Position numbers and translations under genes: made by a program. This document shows positions 21,630-31,372 of a stretch of DNA of 64,000 nucleotides, piece by piece. This DNA comes from Vogesella alkaliphila (GTDB taxonomy: Bacteria > Pseudomonadota > Gammaproteobacteria > Burkholderiales > Chromobacteriaceae). The stretch spans positions 1 to 64,000 of the forward strand of contig NZ_BMYW01000009.1 in assembly GCF_014652475.1 (NCBI RefSeq). The letters are read 5' to 3'. Position 1 is the stretch's first letter. Every line of letters starts with the position of its first letter. Below the pieces are notes generated by a model that made no database searches, was not told the DNA's origin, and worked only from the letters and a program-made list of their open reading frames with translations.

Positions 21630-22736
21630 TCAGATGCGCATCGGCATCACGACGTACTTGAAGTTGCTGTTGTCGGGGATGGTGACCAGCGTGGAGCGCA
21701 CGCTGTCGCCAAACGCCATCTGCAGGGTGTCGGCCGACAGGTTGGTCAGCACGTCCAGCAGGTAGTTGATGTTGAAGCCGATCTCCAGCTCGCCGCCCTG
21801 GTAGGCGATTTCCAGTTCTTCCTGCGCCTCTTCCTGTTCGCTGTTGGTACACAGGATGGACATCGCGCCCGGCTTCAGCACCAGCCGCACGCCGCGGAAT
21901 TTCTCGTTGGCGAGGATGGCGGCGCGCTGCAGCGCCTGCAGGAAGGTCACGCGCTCGATCAGGAAGATCTTGTCGTTATCCAGCGGCACCACGCGGTTGT
22001 AGTCGGGGAACTTGCCGTCGACCACCTTGCTGATGATCACGGTGTTGCCGAAGCTGAAACGCACCTGGTTGGACAGCAGCTCAATGTTGATGGTCTCGTC
22101 GCTGTCCTGCAGCAGCTTGTACAGCTCCAGGATGGTCTTGCGCGGCAGGATCACCTCGGCCTTGTCGAGGCTGGCCTCGATGTCGGCGCTGGCAAACGCC
22201 AGGCGGTGGCCGTCGGTGGAGATCAGGCGCACCTGGTTGCCTTCGGTCTGCAACAGCAGGCCGTTCAGGTAGTAACGGATGTCCTGCACCGCCATCGCGT
22301 ACTGCACCTGCGAGATCAGGCGCTTCAGGTCGCGCTGGCTCAGCTGGAAGCTGGCCTGCGCGGCACTGCCGGCCGACAGCAGCGGGAAATCGTCCGCCGG
22401 CAGCGTCTGCAGGTTGAAGCGGCTCTTGCCGGCCTTCAGCATCAGGCGGCCGTCCTGCTGTTCCAGCGTCACCATGGTGTTGCCGGGAATGGCGCGCAGG
22501 ATGTCCTGCAGCTTCTTCGCCGAGGTGGTCAGGCGGAACGCGTCGCCGGCGATGTCGTCCGGGCTGGCGGTGGTGATCTGGATCTCCAGGTCGGTCGCCA
22601 GGAAGCTGACGGCTCCTGCCTGTTTTTCGATCAGCACATTCGACAGAATGGGCAGGGTGTGGCGGCGCTCGACGATGCCGGTGACAGCCAGCAGGGGCTT
22701 GAGCAGGGCATCGCGTTCGGCTTGCAGAATCAGCAT
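21630..22736 (-). CDS. dnaN: DNA polymerase III beta sliding clamp
   Basis: 368-residue processivity clamp (E. coli 366). Three repeated clamp domains are recognisable, with the N-terminal MLILQAERDALLKPL, central SFQLSQRDLKRLISQVQYAMA and the hydrophobic pocket C-terminus ending VVMPMRI. It follows dnaA on the same strand with a 41-bp gap and is presumably co-transcribed with it. The ATG at 22736 agrees with family length. Confidence 0.97.
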   Translation of the reverse strand: MLILQAERDALLKPLLAVTGIVERRHTLPILSNVLIEKQAGAVSFLATDLEIQITTASPDDIAGDAFRLTTSAKKLQDILRAIPGNTMVTLEQQDGRLMLKAGKSRFNLQTLPADDFPLLSAGSAAQASFQLSQRDLKRLISQVQYAMAVQDIRYYLNGLLLQTEGNQVRLISTDGHRLAFASADIEASLDKAEVILPRKTILELYKLLQDSDETINIELLSNQVRFSFGNTVIISKVVDGKFPDYNRVVPLDNDKIFLIERVTFLQALQRAAILANEKFRGVRLVLKPGAMSILCTNSEQEEAQEELEIAYQGGELEIGFNINYLLDVLTNLSADTLQMAFGDSVRSTLVTIPDNSNFKYVVMPMRI

Positions 22737-22777
22737 GTGCGGACTCCCGAAGGGTTACAGTGTCGTTATCAAATGAA

Positions 22778-24232
22778 TCAGTTGCGCAACATCGCGAGCA
22801 ACGTATCGTAATCGTGCGCGATTTCGCTGTCATTACCGCGCATTTCGGCAATGGTCTTGCAGGCGTGCAGCACGGTGGTGTGGTCGCGGCCGCCGAAGGC
22901 ATCGCCGATGTTCGGCAGACTCAGCGAGGTCAGCTCCTTAGCCAGCGTCATCGCCACCTGCCGCGGCCGCGCGATGTCGCGCGAGCGCTTCTTGCTGTGC
23001 ATGTCGGACAGCTTGATCTTGTAGTAGTCGGCCACCGTCTTCTGGATGGTCTCGATGGTGACCTGGCGGTTGCCGGCGGCGAGGATGTCCTTCAGCGCCT
23101 CCTTGACCAGCTCCATGGTGATGCTCTGGTTGCTGAAACGGGCGTAGGCCACCACGCGCTTGAGCGCGCCTTCCAGCTCGCGCACGTTGCTGCGCACGTT
23201 CTGGGCGATGAAGAAGGCGACGTTGTGGTCGAGCTTGGTGCTGTCGGCCTCGGCCTTCTTCATCAGGATGGCGACGCGCATTTCCAGCTCCGGCGGCTGG
23301 ATCTCCACGGTCAGGCCCCAGCTGAAGCGCGAGATCAGGCGCTCTTCCATGCCCTCGATCTGCTTGGGGTAGCTGTCGCAGGTCATGATCACCTGCTTGC
23401 CGCCCTCGATCAGCGCGTTGAAGGCGTAGAAGAACTCTTCCTGGGTGCGGTTCTTGCCGGCGAAGAACTGGATGTCGTCGATCAGCAGCAGGTCCAGGCT
23501 ATGGTAGTAGCGCTTGAACTCGTCGAAGGCCTTGTGCTGGTAGGCGCGCATGATGTCGGCGACGTAGCGCTCGGCGTGGATGTAGCGGATCTTGGCCTGC
23601 GGATTCTTCAGGTAGACGTGGTTGCCGATGGCCTGGATCAAGTGCGTCTTACCCAGGCCGACGCCGCCGTACACGAACAGCGGGTTGTAGGCCGGGTCGC
23701 CCGGGTTCTCGGCAATCTGCATCGCCGCCGCGCGCGCCAGCTGGTTGCCCTTACCGGTCACCAGCGTGTCGAAGGTGAAGCTCGGATTGAGGCGGGTGCT
23801 CTCGTGGCCGCCGCCGATGGCCTTGACCGCGGTCTGCTTCGCCGTCGGCGCGAACTGGCTGCTGCCGGTCGCGGCGCTGACCTTGGCCACCGCCGCCGCC
23901 ACGTCAACGTTGGCCGCAGGCGGGTTGTCGTTGCCACGCGGCGCACTGCTGGCCGGCGCCGGGCGCGCCACCGTCACCGGCGCGCCGGCGGCGGCACCGA
24001 TACGCAGCTCCACGGACACCTCGCCCAGCAGTTCGATCGCCAGCGCCTCGATGCGCGCCAGGAAACGATCCTTAATGAACTGCAGGATGAAGCGGTTTGG
24101 CGCGTACAGCACCACACCCTCGTCGCCGGCCTCGGCAGAGAGCGGGCGGATCCAGGTGTTGAATTGCTGTGAGGACAGTTCTTCCTCAAGACGCGTCAGG
24201 CACGCAGGCCAGAAGTTTTCCGGTTCAGTCAT
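22778..24232 (-). CDS. dnaA: chromosomal replication initiator DnaA
   Basis: 484-residue AAA+ initiator that binds DnaA boxes and melts the origin. Domain I (1-90, ENFWPACLTRLEEELSSQQF start), a variable Ala/Pro-rich domain II (about 90-150), AAA+ domain III with GGVGLGKTHL and DDIQF, and domain IV with RSRDIARPRQVAM and GGRDHTTVLHA for box recognition. ATG 24232 has GAAG 5 nt upstream. An in-frame TTG one codon earlier is closer to the Shine-Dalgarno than is useful. Domain II carries one exact dispersed 13-mer (23906, PPAANVDV), in the least constrained part of the protein. Confidence 0.98.
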   Translation of the reverse strand: MTEPENFWPACLTRLEEELSSQQFNTWIRPLSAEAGDEGVVLYAPNRFILQFIKDRFLARIEALAIELLGEVSVELRIGAAAGAPVTVARPAPASSAPRGNDNPPAANVDVAAAVAKVSAATGSSQFAPTAKQTAVKAIGGGHESTRLNPSFTFDTLVTGKGNQLARAAAMQIAENPGDPAYNPLFVYGGVGLGKTHLIQAIGNHVYLKNPQAKIRYIHAERYVADIMRAYQHKAFDEFKRYYHSLDLLLIDDIQFFAGKNRTQEEFFYAFNALIEGGKQVIMTCDSYPKQIEGMEERLISRFSWGLTVEIQPPELEMRVAILMKKAEADSTKLDHNVAFFIAQNVRSNVRELEGALKRVVAYARFSNQSITMELVKEALKDILAAGNRQVTIETIQKTVADYYKIKLSDMHSKKRSRDIARPRQVAMTLAKELTSLSLPNIGDAFGGRDHTTVLHACKTIAEMRGNDSEIAHDYDTLLAMLRN

Positions 24233-24450
24233 CAATGCTTCAAGTTAAAAACGAAATGCCGCCGCAGACTATAAACAGGTAGTTCGGGGGCGGCGGGGAG
24301 GCTGCGCGCGCGGCGGGTGCCGGGCGGCAGTCACGATGTTCGGTGTGGAATCGCCCTGTCTCTGGTGTCTGGCGGACGGCGATCCGGCGCTGCCGATGCC
24401 GTCCGGTGGACAGGGTCACAAGCGGTACATTCTACTGGCTTTGCCAAAAG

Positions 24451-24459
24451 TTATCCACA
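24451..24459 (+). promoter_or_regulatory. single DnaA box upstream of dnaA/rpmH
   Basis: Exact TTATCCACA in the 402-bp region between divergent dnaA and rpmH. It is the only perfect box seen there, fitting DnaA autoregulation better than a full origin. The rest of this gap is GC-rich near dnaA and AT-rich next to rpmH. Confidence 0.8.
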
Positions 24460-24568
24460 GCACCGGCGAAATATCGCTGCCGCCGGCCACGACGGGCCAC
24501 AGAGGCCGACGGATCGCCGCGACTGTGGCCGCGCCGTCGACAAGCAGGGCCGCAAACTGTTAATTAGG

Positions 24569-24597
24569 TTGACAATTCCGGCATTTATCTATGTAAT
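24569..24597 (+). promoter_or_regulatory. rpmH promoter
   Basis: Consensus TTGACA (24569-24574), 17-bp spacer and TGTAAT (24592-24597), about 38 bp upstream of rpmH. Near-ideal sigma-70 spacing. Confidence 0.9.
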
Positions 24598-24634
24598 CAC
24601 GCGTTTATTTCCGTTTCGAAACAGGAAAACCATC

Positions 24635-24769
24635 ATGAAACGTACTTACCAGCCTTCCACTACCCGCCGCAAGCGTACCCACGGCTTCCTCGTTCGCTCC
24701 AAGACCCGTGGTGGTCGCGCCGTTCTGGCCGCCCGTCGCGCCAAAGGTCGCAAGCGTCTGGCTGTATAA
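24635..24769 (+). CDS. rpmH: 50S ribosomal protein L34
   Basis: 44-residue, highly basic L34 with the invariant [18 protein letters not shown] start. It is first gene of the conserved rpmH-rnpA-yidD-yidC-mnmE block and is driven by a consensus promoter. AGGAAAA lies 8 nt before the ATG. Confidence 0.99.
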   Translation: MKRTYQPSTTRRKRTHGFLVRSKTRGGRAVLAARRAKGRKRLAV

Positions 24770-24772
24770 CGC

Positions 24773-25135
24773 TTGGACAACACATTTCGCCGTGCGCACC
24801 GGCTGTTAAAAACGGATGAGTATTCATCCGTTTTTCATTTGCGCAACGCGCGCAGCAACCAATTGTTCCAGGTGTACGCCCGCCCGAACGGTCTGACCCA
24901 CGCCCGTCTCGGTCTGGTGGTCGGCAAGAAGGTGGCCAAACGCGCCAACCGCCGCAACTACATCAAGCGCACCGTGCGCGAGTGGTTCCGGCTGCACCGT
25001 CATGATCTGCCGCCGATGGACTTTGTGGTCAGATCACGCCAAGCCTACTATCGCGGCGAATATCACGAAGCGGTAAAGGCATTGGCTGCGCTCTTTGCTA
25101 AACTAGCCCGATGTCGCGACTCTTCGTCCTCTTGA
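24773..25135 (+). CDS. rnpA: ribonuclease P protein component
   Basis: 120-residue basic protein subunit of RNase P. The RNR motif region [15 protein letters not shown] (about 63-77) binds the catalytic RNA. It starts with TTG at 24773, 3 bp after the rpmH stop, which is usual for rnpA. Its 3' end overlaps yidD by 25 bp. Confidence 0.95.
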   Translation: MDNTFRRAHRLLKTDEYSSVFHLRNARSNQLFQVYARPNGLTHARLGLVVGKKVAKRANRRNYIKRTVREWFRLHRHDLPPMDFVVRSRQAYYRGEYHEAVKALAALFAKLARCRDSSSS

Positions 25136-25320
25136 TCCGCTTTTACCAGCTGGCGATCAGCCCCTGGCTGCCGCCGCGTTGCCGGTATCAGCCAACCTGC
25201 TCCGCCTATGCCATCGAGGCATTGCAAAAGCACGGCGTGATCAAGGGCAGCTGGCTAGCGATACGACGGATTAGTCGTTGCCACCCGCTCGGTGGCAGCG
25301 GCCATGACCCGGTTCCCTGA
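25111..25320 (+). CDS. yidD: membrane protein insertion efficiency factor YidD
   Basis: 69-residue peripheral membrane protein. The family pattern is complete: [22 protein letters not shown] (split at about 10-31) with conserved cysteines, then GSW and a C-terminal [15 protein letters not shown]. It overlaps rnpA and precedes yidC by 17 bp, so all are co-transcribed. Confidence 0.95.
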   Translation: MSRLFVLLIRFYQLAISPWLPPRCRYQPTCSAYAIEALQKHGVIKGSWLAIRRISRCHPLGGSGHDPVP

Positions 25321-25337
25321 CTTTTCCGGTAAGTAAG

Positions 25338-26993
25338 ATGGATTCCAAACGACTGATCATCTTTATCGCGCTGTCATTCAGCATCCTGTTGCTCTGGCAA
25401 GAATACTTCGCGCCGAAACCCGTCGCGAAGCCTGCCGTGACACAGCAAGCCAGCACAGCCGCGAGCAATAGCGATACCCCTGCCGCCGCCAACAACGTCG
25501 CCCAGCCTGCCGACAGCAGCAGCCTGAGCCGCGGCCAGCGCATCACCGTCACCACCGACCTGGTCAAGGCCGAAATCGACACCACCGGTGGCGATCTGCG
25601 CAGCCTGCAACTGCTCAAGCACAATGCGGCGGAAGACGCCAGCAAGCCGTTCGAGCTGTTCACCGACAAGGGCGCCCACCTGTACGTGGCGCAGACCGGC
25701 CTGGTCTCCGCCGGCAACGCCGCGCTGCCGACCCACAAGACCGTGTTCAGCGCCGAAAAGACCGCCTACACGCTGCAAGGCGACAAGGTCGAGATCAAGC
25801 TGACCGCGCCGGAAGCCAATGGCGTCAAGGTGAGCAAGGTGTACACCTTCCACAAGGGCAGCTACCTGATCGACGTGCGTTACGACATCGTCAACGCCGG
25901 CACCACGCCGCTGGCCAGCACCGCCTACTTCCGCCTGCTGCGTGACGGCAAGGCACCGGAAGGCGAAAGCCGCTTCGCGCAGACCTTCACCGGCCCGGCG
26001 GTGTACACCACCGAAGGCACCTTCCAGAAGGTCGCCTTCTCCGACCTGGACAAGGGCAAGGCCGAGTACGTGAAGAACGCCGACAACGGCTGGGTGGCGA
26101 TGCTGCAGCACTACTTCATGAGCGCCTGGATCCTGAAGCCGCTGGACGGCAAGTCCGTGTGCGCCAATGCGCAGGCGTGTACCTTCCAGCTGGAGCCGAA
26201 GAGCGGCGCCTACTCCGCCGCCGCCATGGTCAACGTGGCCCCGATCGCCGCCGGCCAGAGCGCCAGCATCGCGGTCCCGCTGTACGCCGGTCCGGAAGAA
26301 TACAACACCATCACCAAGGTGGCCGACGGCATGGAGTTCGCCAAGGACTTCGGCATGGTGCACATCTTCGCCTCGCCGCTGTTCTGGCTGCTGACCAAGC
26401 TGCACAGCATGGTGCAGAACTGGGGCTGGGCCATCATCCTGCTGACGCTGATCGTGAAGGCGGTGTTCTACCCGCTGACCGCCGCGTCCTACCGCTCGAT
26501 GGCGAAGATGAAGGTGCTGGCACCGCGTCTGGAAAACCTGAAGCAGCAGTACGGCGACGACCGCATGAAGTTCCAGCAGGCGGTGATGGAGATGTACAAG
26601 ACCGAGAAGGTCAACCCGCTGGGCGGCTGCCTGCCGATGCTGATCCAGATTCCGGTGTTCATCGGCCTGTACTGGGCGCTGCTGGCCTCGGTCGAGCTGC
26701 GCCAGGCCGACTGGCTGTACATCGCCGACCTGGCCCGTCCGGACCCGTACTACATCCTGCCGGCGCTGATGGCGATCACCATGTTCGCGCAGACCTTCCT
26801 CAACCCGCCGCCGGCCGATCCGATGCAGGCGAAGATGATGAAGATCATGCCGGTCGCGTTCTCGGTGATGTTCTTCTTCTTCCCGGCTGGCCTGGTGCTG
26901 TACTGGGTCGTCAACAACCTGCTGTCGATCGCGCAGCAGTGGTACGTGAACCAGAGCATCGAAAAAGCCCGCAAACTGGCACTGCAATCGTAA
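25338..26993 (+). CDS. yidC: membrane protein insertase YidC
   Basis: 551-residue Oxa1-family insertase (E. coli 548). Transmembrane segment 1 (about 6-22) is followed by a low-complexity Ala/Ser linker and the large periplasmic beta-sandwich P1 (about 55-340). The C-terminal insertase core has five hydrophobic segments (about 355-535), including [19 protein letters not shown] with the conserved substrate-groove arginine shortly after ([11 protein letters not shown]) and [15 protein letters not shown] typical terminator follows. Confidence 0.98.
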   Translation: MDSKRLIIFIALSFSILLLWQEYFAPKPVAKPAVTQQASTAASNSDTPAAANNVAQPADSSSLSRGQRITVTTDLVKAEIDTTGGDLRSLQLLKHNAAEDASKPFELFTDKGAHLYVAQTGLVSAGNAALPTHKTVFSAEKTAYTLQGDKVEIKLTAPEANGVKVSKVYTFHKGSYLIDVRYDIVNAGTTPLASTAYFRLLRDGKAPEGESRFAQTFTGPAVYTTEGTFQKVAFSDLDKGKAEYVKNADNGWVAMLQHYFMSAWILKPLDGKSVCANAQACTFQLEPKSGAYSAAAMVNVAPIAAGQSASIAVPLYAGPEEYNTITKVADGMEFAKDFGMVHIFASPLFWLLTKLHSMVQNWGWAIILLTLIVKAVFYPLTAASYRSMAKMKVLAPRLENLKQQYGDDRMKFQQAVMEMYKTEKVNPLGGCLPMLIQIPVFIGLYWALLASVELRQADWLYIADLARPDPYYILPALMAITMFAQTFLNPPPADPMQAKMMKIMPVAFSVMFFFFPAGLVLYWVVNNLLSIAQQWYVNQSIEKARKLALQS

Positions 26994-27018
26994 GCAGCCG
27001 CCAAGCTGGCGTAAAATC

Positions 27019-27051
27019 AAAGCCCGGCCGTCATGGCCGGGCTTTTTTCCT
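27019..27051 (+). terminator. terminator after yidC
   Basis: 11-bp perfect stem AAAGCCCGGCC (27019-27029) / GGCCGGGCTTT (27035-27045) with a 5-nt loop and a T6 run. It implies that mnmE has its own promoter. Confidence 0.92.
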
Positions 27052-27102
27052 TGCCGAGGGTCTCCAGCCAAGCGCGCACCGCTTGCCTCGACACCTTCGC
27101 CT

Positions 27103-27122
27103 TGCGGCCAACGTTGGCCGCA
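27103..27122. repeat. full palindrome of overlapping opposite 13-mers upstream of mnmE
   Basis: TGCGGCCAACGTTGGCCGCA, extended by one matched base pair on each side, 25 bp before the mnmE start. It is identical to the copies at 16699 and 35395. Confidence 0.85.
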
Positions 27123-27147
27123 AGCAACCGACCCGACGGACCCCGCG

Positions 27148-28500
27148 ATGAACCTTGCCTACACCCCCAGCACCATCTGTGCCGTTGCCACCGCCCCCGG
27201 CCGCGGCGGCGTCGGCGTGGTACGCGTCTCCGGCCGGCAGCTGCTGCCGCTGGCCCAGGCCCTCAGCGGCGGCAAGACGCCCAGGCCGCGCTACGCCACC
27301 TATACCGACTTTGTCGCCGCCGACGGCACGCCGATCGACAACGGCCTGCTGCTGTACTTCCCCGGCCCGAACAGCTTTACCGGCGAGGACGTGATCGAGC
27401 TGCAGGGTCACGGCGGGCCGGTGGTGCTGAAGATGCTGCTGTCGCGCTGCGTCGAGCTGGGCGCGCGCCTCGCCGAACCCGGCGAATTCACCAAGCGCGC
27501 CTTCCTCAACGACAAGCTGGACCTCGCGCAGGCGGAGAGTGTCGCCGACCTGATCGACGCCGCCAGCGAGAGCGCGGCCAGGAGCGCGCTGAAATCGCTG
27601 AAGGGCGCCTTCTCCGGCGAGATCCACGTGCTGGTCGACGAGCTGATCAACCTGCGCATGCTGGTGGAGGCGACGCTGGACTTCCCCGAGGAAGACATCG
27701 ACTTCCTGGAAAAGGCCGACGCCGTCGGCCGCCTGCGTCGCCTGCGCGGCCAGCTGGGCAAGGTGCAGGCCACCGCGCGCCAGGGCGCGCTGCTGCGCGA
27801 GGGCATGCACGTGGTGCTGGTCGGCCAGCCCAACGTCGGCAAGTCCAGCCTGATGAACGCGCTGGCCGGCGACGACATCGCCATCGTCACCGACATCGCC
27901 GGCACCACCCGCGACACCGTGCGCGAGGAGATCGTCATCGACGGCGTGCCGGTGCACATCATCGACACCGCCGGCCTGCGCGACACCGACGACGTGGTGG
28001 AAAAGATCGGCATCGCGCGCACCTGGCAGGCGGTGGAACGCGCCGACGTGGCGCTGGTGCTGGTCGACAGCCGCGAAGGCATCGTGCCGGAAGTCGAGGC
28101 CATCCTCGGCAAACTGCCGGCGAACCTGCCGCGCGTGCACGTGTTCAACAAGGTGGACCTGTCCGGCGACAAGGTTGGCCGCAGCGAGGAAGACGGTCAC
28201 CCGGTGGTGCGGCTGTCGGCGCGCACCCACGCCGGCGTGGACGACCTGCGCGCGCTGCTGCTGGAGATGATCGGCTACCAGGGCGACAGCGAGGGCGTGT
28301 TCCTGGCCCGCGAACGCCACCTGGACGCCATCGCCCGCGCCGCCGGCCACCTCGACCTCGCCGAGCAGGACTGGCAGATGGTGGAAATCTTCGCCGAGGA
28401 GCTGCGCATGGCGCAGAACGCGCTGTCGGAAATCACCGGCCGCTTCACCCCCGACGACCTGCTGGGCGTCATCTTCTCGCGCTTCTGCATCGGCAAGTAG
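27148..28500 (+). CDS. mnmE: tRNA modification GTPase MnmE
   Basis: 450-residue GTPase that with MnmG installs the 5-carboxymethylaminomethyl group on wobble U34. The N-terminal folate-binding domain has VSGRQLL and [14 protein letters not shown]-type motifs (about 33 and 73-85). The embedded G domain has P-loop GQPNVGKSS (about 226-234), DTAG (about 272) and NKVD (about 333). The C-terminal catalytic cysteine lies in FCIGK at the very end. One exact dispersed 13-mer (28171) lies in the G domain loop and reads DKVGRS. Confidence 0.98.
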   Translation: MNLAYTPSTICAVATAPGRGGVGVVRVSGRQLLPLAQALSGGKTPRPRYATYTDFVAADGTPIDNGLLLYFPGPNSFTGEDVIELQGHGGPVVLKMLLSRCVELGARLAEPGEFTKRAFLNDKLDLAQAESVADLIDAASESAARSALKSLKGAFSGEIHVLVDELINLRMLVEATLDFPEEDIDFLEKADAVGRLRRLRGQLGKVQATARQGALLREGMHVVLVGQPNVGKSSLMNALAGDDIAIVTDIAGTTRDTVREEIVIDGVPVHIIDTAGLRDTDDVVEKIGIARTWQAVERADVALVLVDSREGIVPEVEAILGKLPANLPRVHVFNKVDLSGDKVGRSEEDGHPVVRLSARTHAGVDDLRALLLEMIGYQGDSEGVFLARERHLDAIARAAGHLDLAEQDWQMVEIFAEELRMAQNALSEITGRFTPDDLLGVIFSRFCIGK

Positions 28501-28528
28501 GCCACCTGCCGCACACACCGCCCGCAAG

Positions 28529-28552
28529 ACCCGCCGCCGTGGCGGGTTTTTG
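28529..28552 (+). terminator. terminator after mnmE
   Basis: ACCCGCC (28529-28535) / GGCGGGT (28541-28547) with T5 tail, 28 bp past the stop codon. Confidence 0.85.
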
Positions 28553-28570
28553 CTGCGTGTGACCTCTGCC

Positions 28571-29458
28571 TCAGCCCGCCGCCTGCGCCGACGCGACGAA
28601 GGCCGCCACCAGCGGCGACGCCTCCGCGCCGGGCGCCTGCGCCAGCACCACCCGCTGCGCCGGCAGCGTTTCCGCCAGCGGACGGCAGGCGATGGCCGTG
28701 CCGTCGTAGCTGCAGTCGCCGGCCGGGCGGGTGCACGACAGCGCCACGCCATAACCGTGCGCCACCAGCCCGCGCTGCATCTCGAAACTCTGCACCGTCT
28801 GCGCGATGCGCGGCGTCAGCTGCTGCTGCCAGAACAGCGACAGCAGGTACTCGCGGGTGTGCGGGATGTCCTCCAGCACCAGCGGCTGGCTGGCCAGCTG
28901 CGCCAGCGACACCGTGTCCTGCGCCGCCAGCGGATGGTCGGCCGGCAGCAGCGCGTACGGCACCAGCTCCGCCAGCGTGCTGCGCGCAGTCTGCGCGTCG
29001 ATGGCCAGCTCGTAGGTCAGCGCCAGCTCGGCCTTGCCGCTGCGCAGCGCGCGCTGCACCGTGGCCAGATCGCCTTCCAGCAGCGTGACCGCCACCTGCG
29101 GATGGCGCGCGTGAAAACCGGCCAGCAGCCGCGGCGCAAAGTAGGGGCCGAGGTCCTGGAAGCAGATCAGCGACAGCTGGCCGCGCAGCTCGCCGGACGC
29201 GCCGCCGGCGCCGAGGGCCGCCGCCTGGACTAGGATGTCGCGCGCCTGCGCCAGCACGCGCTGGCCGGCGGCGGTCAGTTCCACGCCGCGGCTGGCCTGG
29301 CGGCGGAACAGCGCGCTGCCGAGCGCCGTTTCCAGCTGCGCAATGGCCAGCGACACCGACGGTTGCGACACGTGGCAGGCGCGCGCGGCGGCGCTGACGC
29401 CGCCATGCTCGACGGTGGCGACGAAGTACTGCAGCTGGCGCAGCGAGAAATTGATCAT
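28571..29458 (-). CDS. LysR family transcriptional regulator
   Basis: 295 residues. N-terminal winged helix-turn-helix (3-62; SLRQLQYFVATVEHGGVSAAARA, CHVSQPSVSLAIAQLE), then the two-lobed periplasmic-binding-like effector domain (about 90-290). It is divergent from a phytanoyl-CoA-dioxygenase-like gene across 108 bp containing an AT-rich core, so it probably regulates that oxygenase. The effector is unknown. Start MINFSLRQ at 29458. Confidence 0.9.
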   Translation of the reverse strand: MINFSLRQLQYFVATVEHGGVSAAARACHVSQPSVSLAIAQLETALGSALFRRQASRGVELTAAGQRVLAQARDILVQAAALGAGGASGELRGQLSLICFQDLGPYFAPRLLAGFHARHPQVAVTLLEGDLATVQRALRSGKAELALTYELAIDAQTARSTLAELVPYALLPADHPLAAQDTVSLAQLASQPLVLEDIPHTREYLLSLFWQQQLTPRIAQTVQSFEMQRGLVAHGYGVALSCTRPAGDCSYDGTAIACRPLAETLPAQRVVLAQAPGAEASPLVAAFVASAQAAG

Positions 29459-29566
29459 CTTTTTTAATAATGAAAAATAGGAAGTATATATTTTTATTAT
29501 GATAGCGCGTGAACCGATACTGAGGTGGCCAACCCGGCATTCCCCACCGCAAGCAAGGAGCAGCAG

Positions 29567-30370
29567 ATGCAGGCAGTCACTATCGGTAATGAACAGATCG
29601 CGGCGTTCCGGCGCGACGGCGTCATCGTACTGCGCGGCGTGTTCCGCGACTGGATCGCCCCGCTGCGCGACGGTTTCGAGCAGGTACTGGCCGCCCCCGG
29701 CCCGTTCGCGATCGAGAACGTCGGCGGCAGCGAACGCGGCCGTTTCTTCGAGGATTACTGCAACTGGCAGCGTATCGAGCCGTTTTCCCGCTTCATCCAC
29801 CAGTCGCCGGCGGCGGCGCTGGCCGGGCAGCTGATGGGCGCGCGCCAGGTGCAGATCTTCCACGAGCACATTCTGGTGAAGGAGCCGGGCACCGCCAAGG
29901 CCACGCCGTGGCACCAGGACATCCCCTACTACTGCGTCGACGGCGAACAGACCGCCAGCTACTGGATTCCGCTCGATCCGGTGACGCAGGACAACACGCT
30001 GCGCGTGGTGCTCGGCTCGCACCGCTGGCCCAAGCTGGTACGCCCCAAGCGCTGGTCCAGCAACGAGAATTTCTTCGCCGGCGACGACGACTACATGGAG
30101 ATGCCGGACGTGGAGGACGGCAGCTACACCATCCTCGCGCCGGAGCTGGAGCCGGGCGACGCGGTGCTGTTCGATTTCCGCACCGTGCACGGCGCCGCCG
30201 GCAACCAGGGTGGCAATCGCCGCCGCGCCTTCTCCGCCCGCTTCCTTGGCGACGACGTGTGCTACGCCGAACGCCCGGGCCGCACCTCGCCGCCCTTCCC
30301 CGGCATCAACCAGCGCCACGGCGAGCGGCTGCGCGAGGACTGGTTCCCGGTGGTGTGGTCGGCCGGCTGA
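29567..30370 (+). CDS. phytanoyl-CoA dioxygenase (PhyH) family Fe(II)/2-oxoglutarate oxygenase
   Basis: 267-residue jelly-roll oxygenase. The iron facial triad is visible as PWHQDIP (His and Asp near 113-115) and a distal TVHGAAGN histidine near 206. An FSARF-type arginine that would bind 2-oxoglutarate follows near 223. The ATG at 29567 has AAGGAG 6 nt upstream, and an in-frame GTG at 29525 lacks one. The bacterial relatives hydroxylate varied small molecules (ectoine hydroxylase is one branch), and the substrate here is unknown. Likely controlled by the divergent LysR. Confidence 0.87.
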   Translation: MQAVTIGNEQIAAFRRDGVIVLRGVFRDWIAPLRDGFEQVLAAPGPFAIENVGGSERGRFFEDYCNWQRIEPFSRFIHQSPAAALAGQLMGARQVQIFHEHILVKEPGTAKATPWHQDIPYYCVDGEQTASYWIPLDPVTQDNTLRVVLGSHRWPKLVRPKRWSSNENFFAGDDDYMEMPDVEDGSYTILAPELEPGDAVLFDFRTVHGAAGNQGGNRRRAFSARFLGDDVCYAERPGRTSPPFPGINQRHGERLREDWFPVVWSAG

Positions 30371-30547
30371 GGCGGTACGGCGGGCGCCTGCTGCCAACGT
30401 CAGCGCCAGGGTTGGCCGCAACCATGTCAGAGAGATAAGTTGCCGCCGGCAAGCAAACGCGTCGTGTTACGCTGTGCCACGGCGCGCCGCTCCCGCCACC
30501 GCGGGAGGCAACACGCCACGTTGCCAACCCTTGCCTGCCCGCTGCCC

Positions 30548-31372
30548 ATGATCGTCCGCACTCTGCTGTTTGCCCTGCCCCTGCTGTGGCTGGCCCCGCC
30601 GGCCAGCGCCGCCGCCACATCCCCCCCCGCACCGACGCTGGTGTACGCCTTCAGCCGCTTCGAGCCGTACAAGACCGTGGACGCCGACGGCAAGCCGGCC
30701 GGCCCCTATACCGAGCTGCTGCAGGAGCTGGCGCGGCGCAGCGGCGTGCAGCTCGACATCGTGCACTGCCCGCTGCAGCGCTGCCTGGCGCTGCTGGAGC
30801 GCGGCCAGGCCGACCTCAGCATCGGCCTCCGCGGCAACGACGAGCGCGACCGTTATCTGGATTTTCTCGATCCGCCGTTCGCGCCGGCCACCGCCACCGT
30901 GGTGTTGCAGCGGCGCGATGACCCGCGCCCGATCCGGCGCTACGAAGACCTGTACGCGATGCGCGTCGGGGTGGTGGAAGGCGCCAGCTATTTCCAGCGT
31001 TTCGATGAAGACAGGCTGATGCGCCGCGATGCCGCGTCCAACGCCAGGCTGGCGCTGCGCAAGCTGGCGGCGAAGCGCTTCGACGTGCTGCTGATCAATG
31101 CACAACAGGGCAGCCAGCTGAGCCGGGAGCTGGGTGCCCGCCAGTACCGCCGCGCCGAGCTGCAGTTCCCCGGTGAGCTGCCGCGACGCATCGCGCTGTC
31201 ACGGCTGTCGCCGGCGGTACAGGCCGCCAGACCGCGACTGAGCGCACAATTGCAGCAGATGCTGCGCGATGGCAGCGTCAGGCGCATTCTGGACGGCCAT
31301 GCCGTTCAGGCCGCCCAGGCCGGGTCGAAGCGGTCGGGACGGTCGCTGCACAGCATGTCGACCCCCCACTGA
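30548..31372 (+). CDS. periplasmic solute-binding protein, family 3 (amino-acid type)
   Basis: 274 residues with a signal peptide (MIVRTLLFALPLLWL... cleaved about 22-24) and a bilobal SBP_bac_3 fold: LVYAFSRFEPYKTVDADGKPAG at the start, ERGQADLSIGL, then YAMRVGVVEG. There is no permease or ATPase next to it, so it may be an orphan receptor or signalling protein. The start at 30548 puts the signal peptide first. A longer frame from 30440 adds 36 basic residues before it and is unlikely. Its last 67 bp overlap the convergent ugpQ-like gene. Confidence 0.82.
   Translation: MIVRTLLFALPLLWLAPPASAAATSPPAPTLVYAFSRFEPYKTVDADGKPAGPYTELLQELARRSGVQLDIVHCPLQRCLALLERGQADLSIGLRGNDERDRYLDFLDPPFAPATATVVLQRRDDPRPIRRYEDLYAMRVGVVEGASYFQRFDEDRLMRRDAASNARLALRKLAAKRFDVLLINAQQGSQLSRELGARQYRRAELQFPGELPRRIALSRLSPAVQAARPRLSAQLQQMLRDGSVRRILDGHAVQAAQAGSKRSGRSLHSMSTPH

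Noticed and set aside
24236-24634. dnaA-rpmH gap as the replication origin
   Set aside because: Only one perfect DnaA box and little AT-rich sequence were seen. The 38.2-38.7 kb cluster is much richer. Not excluded without skew data.
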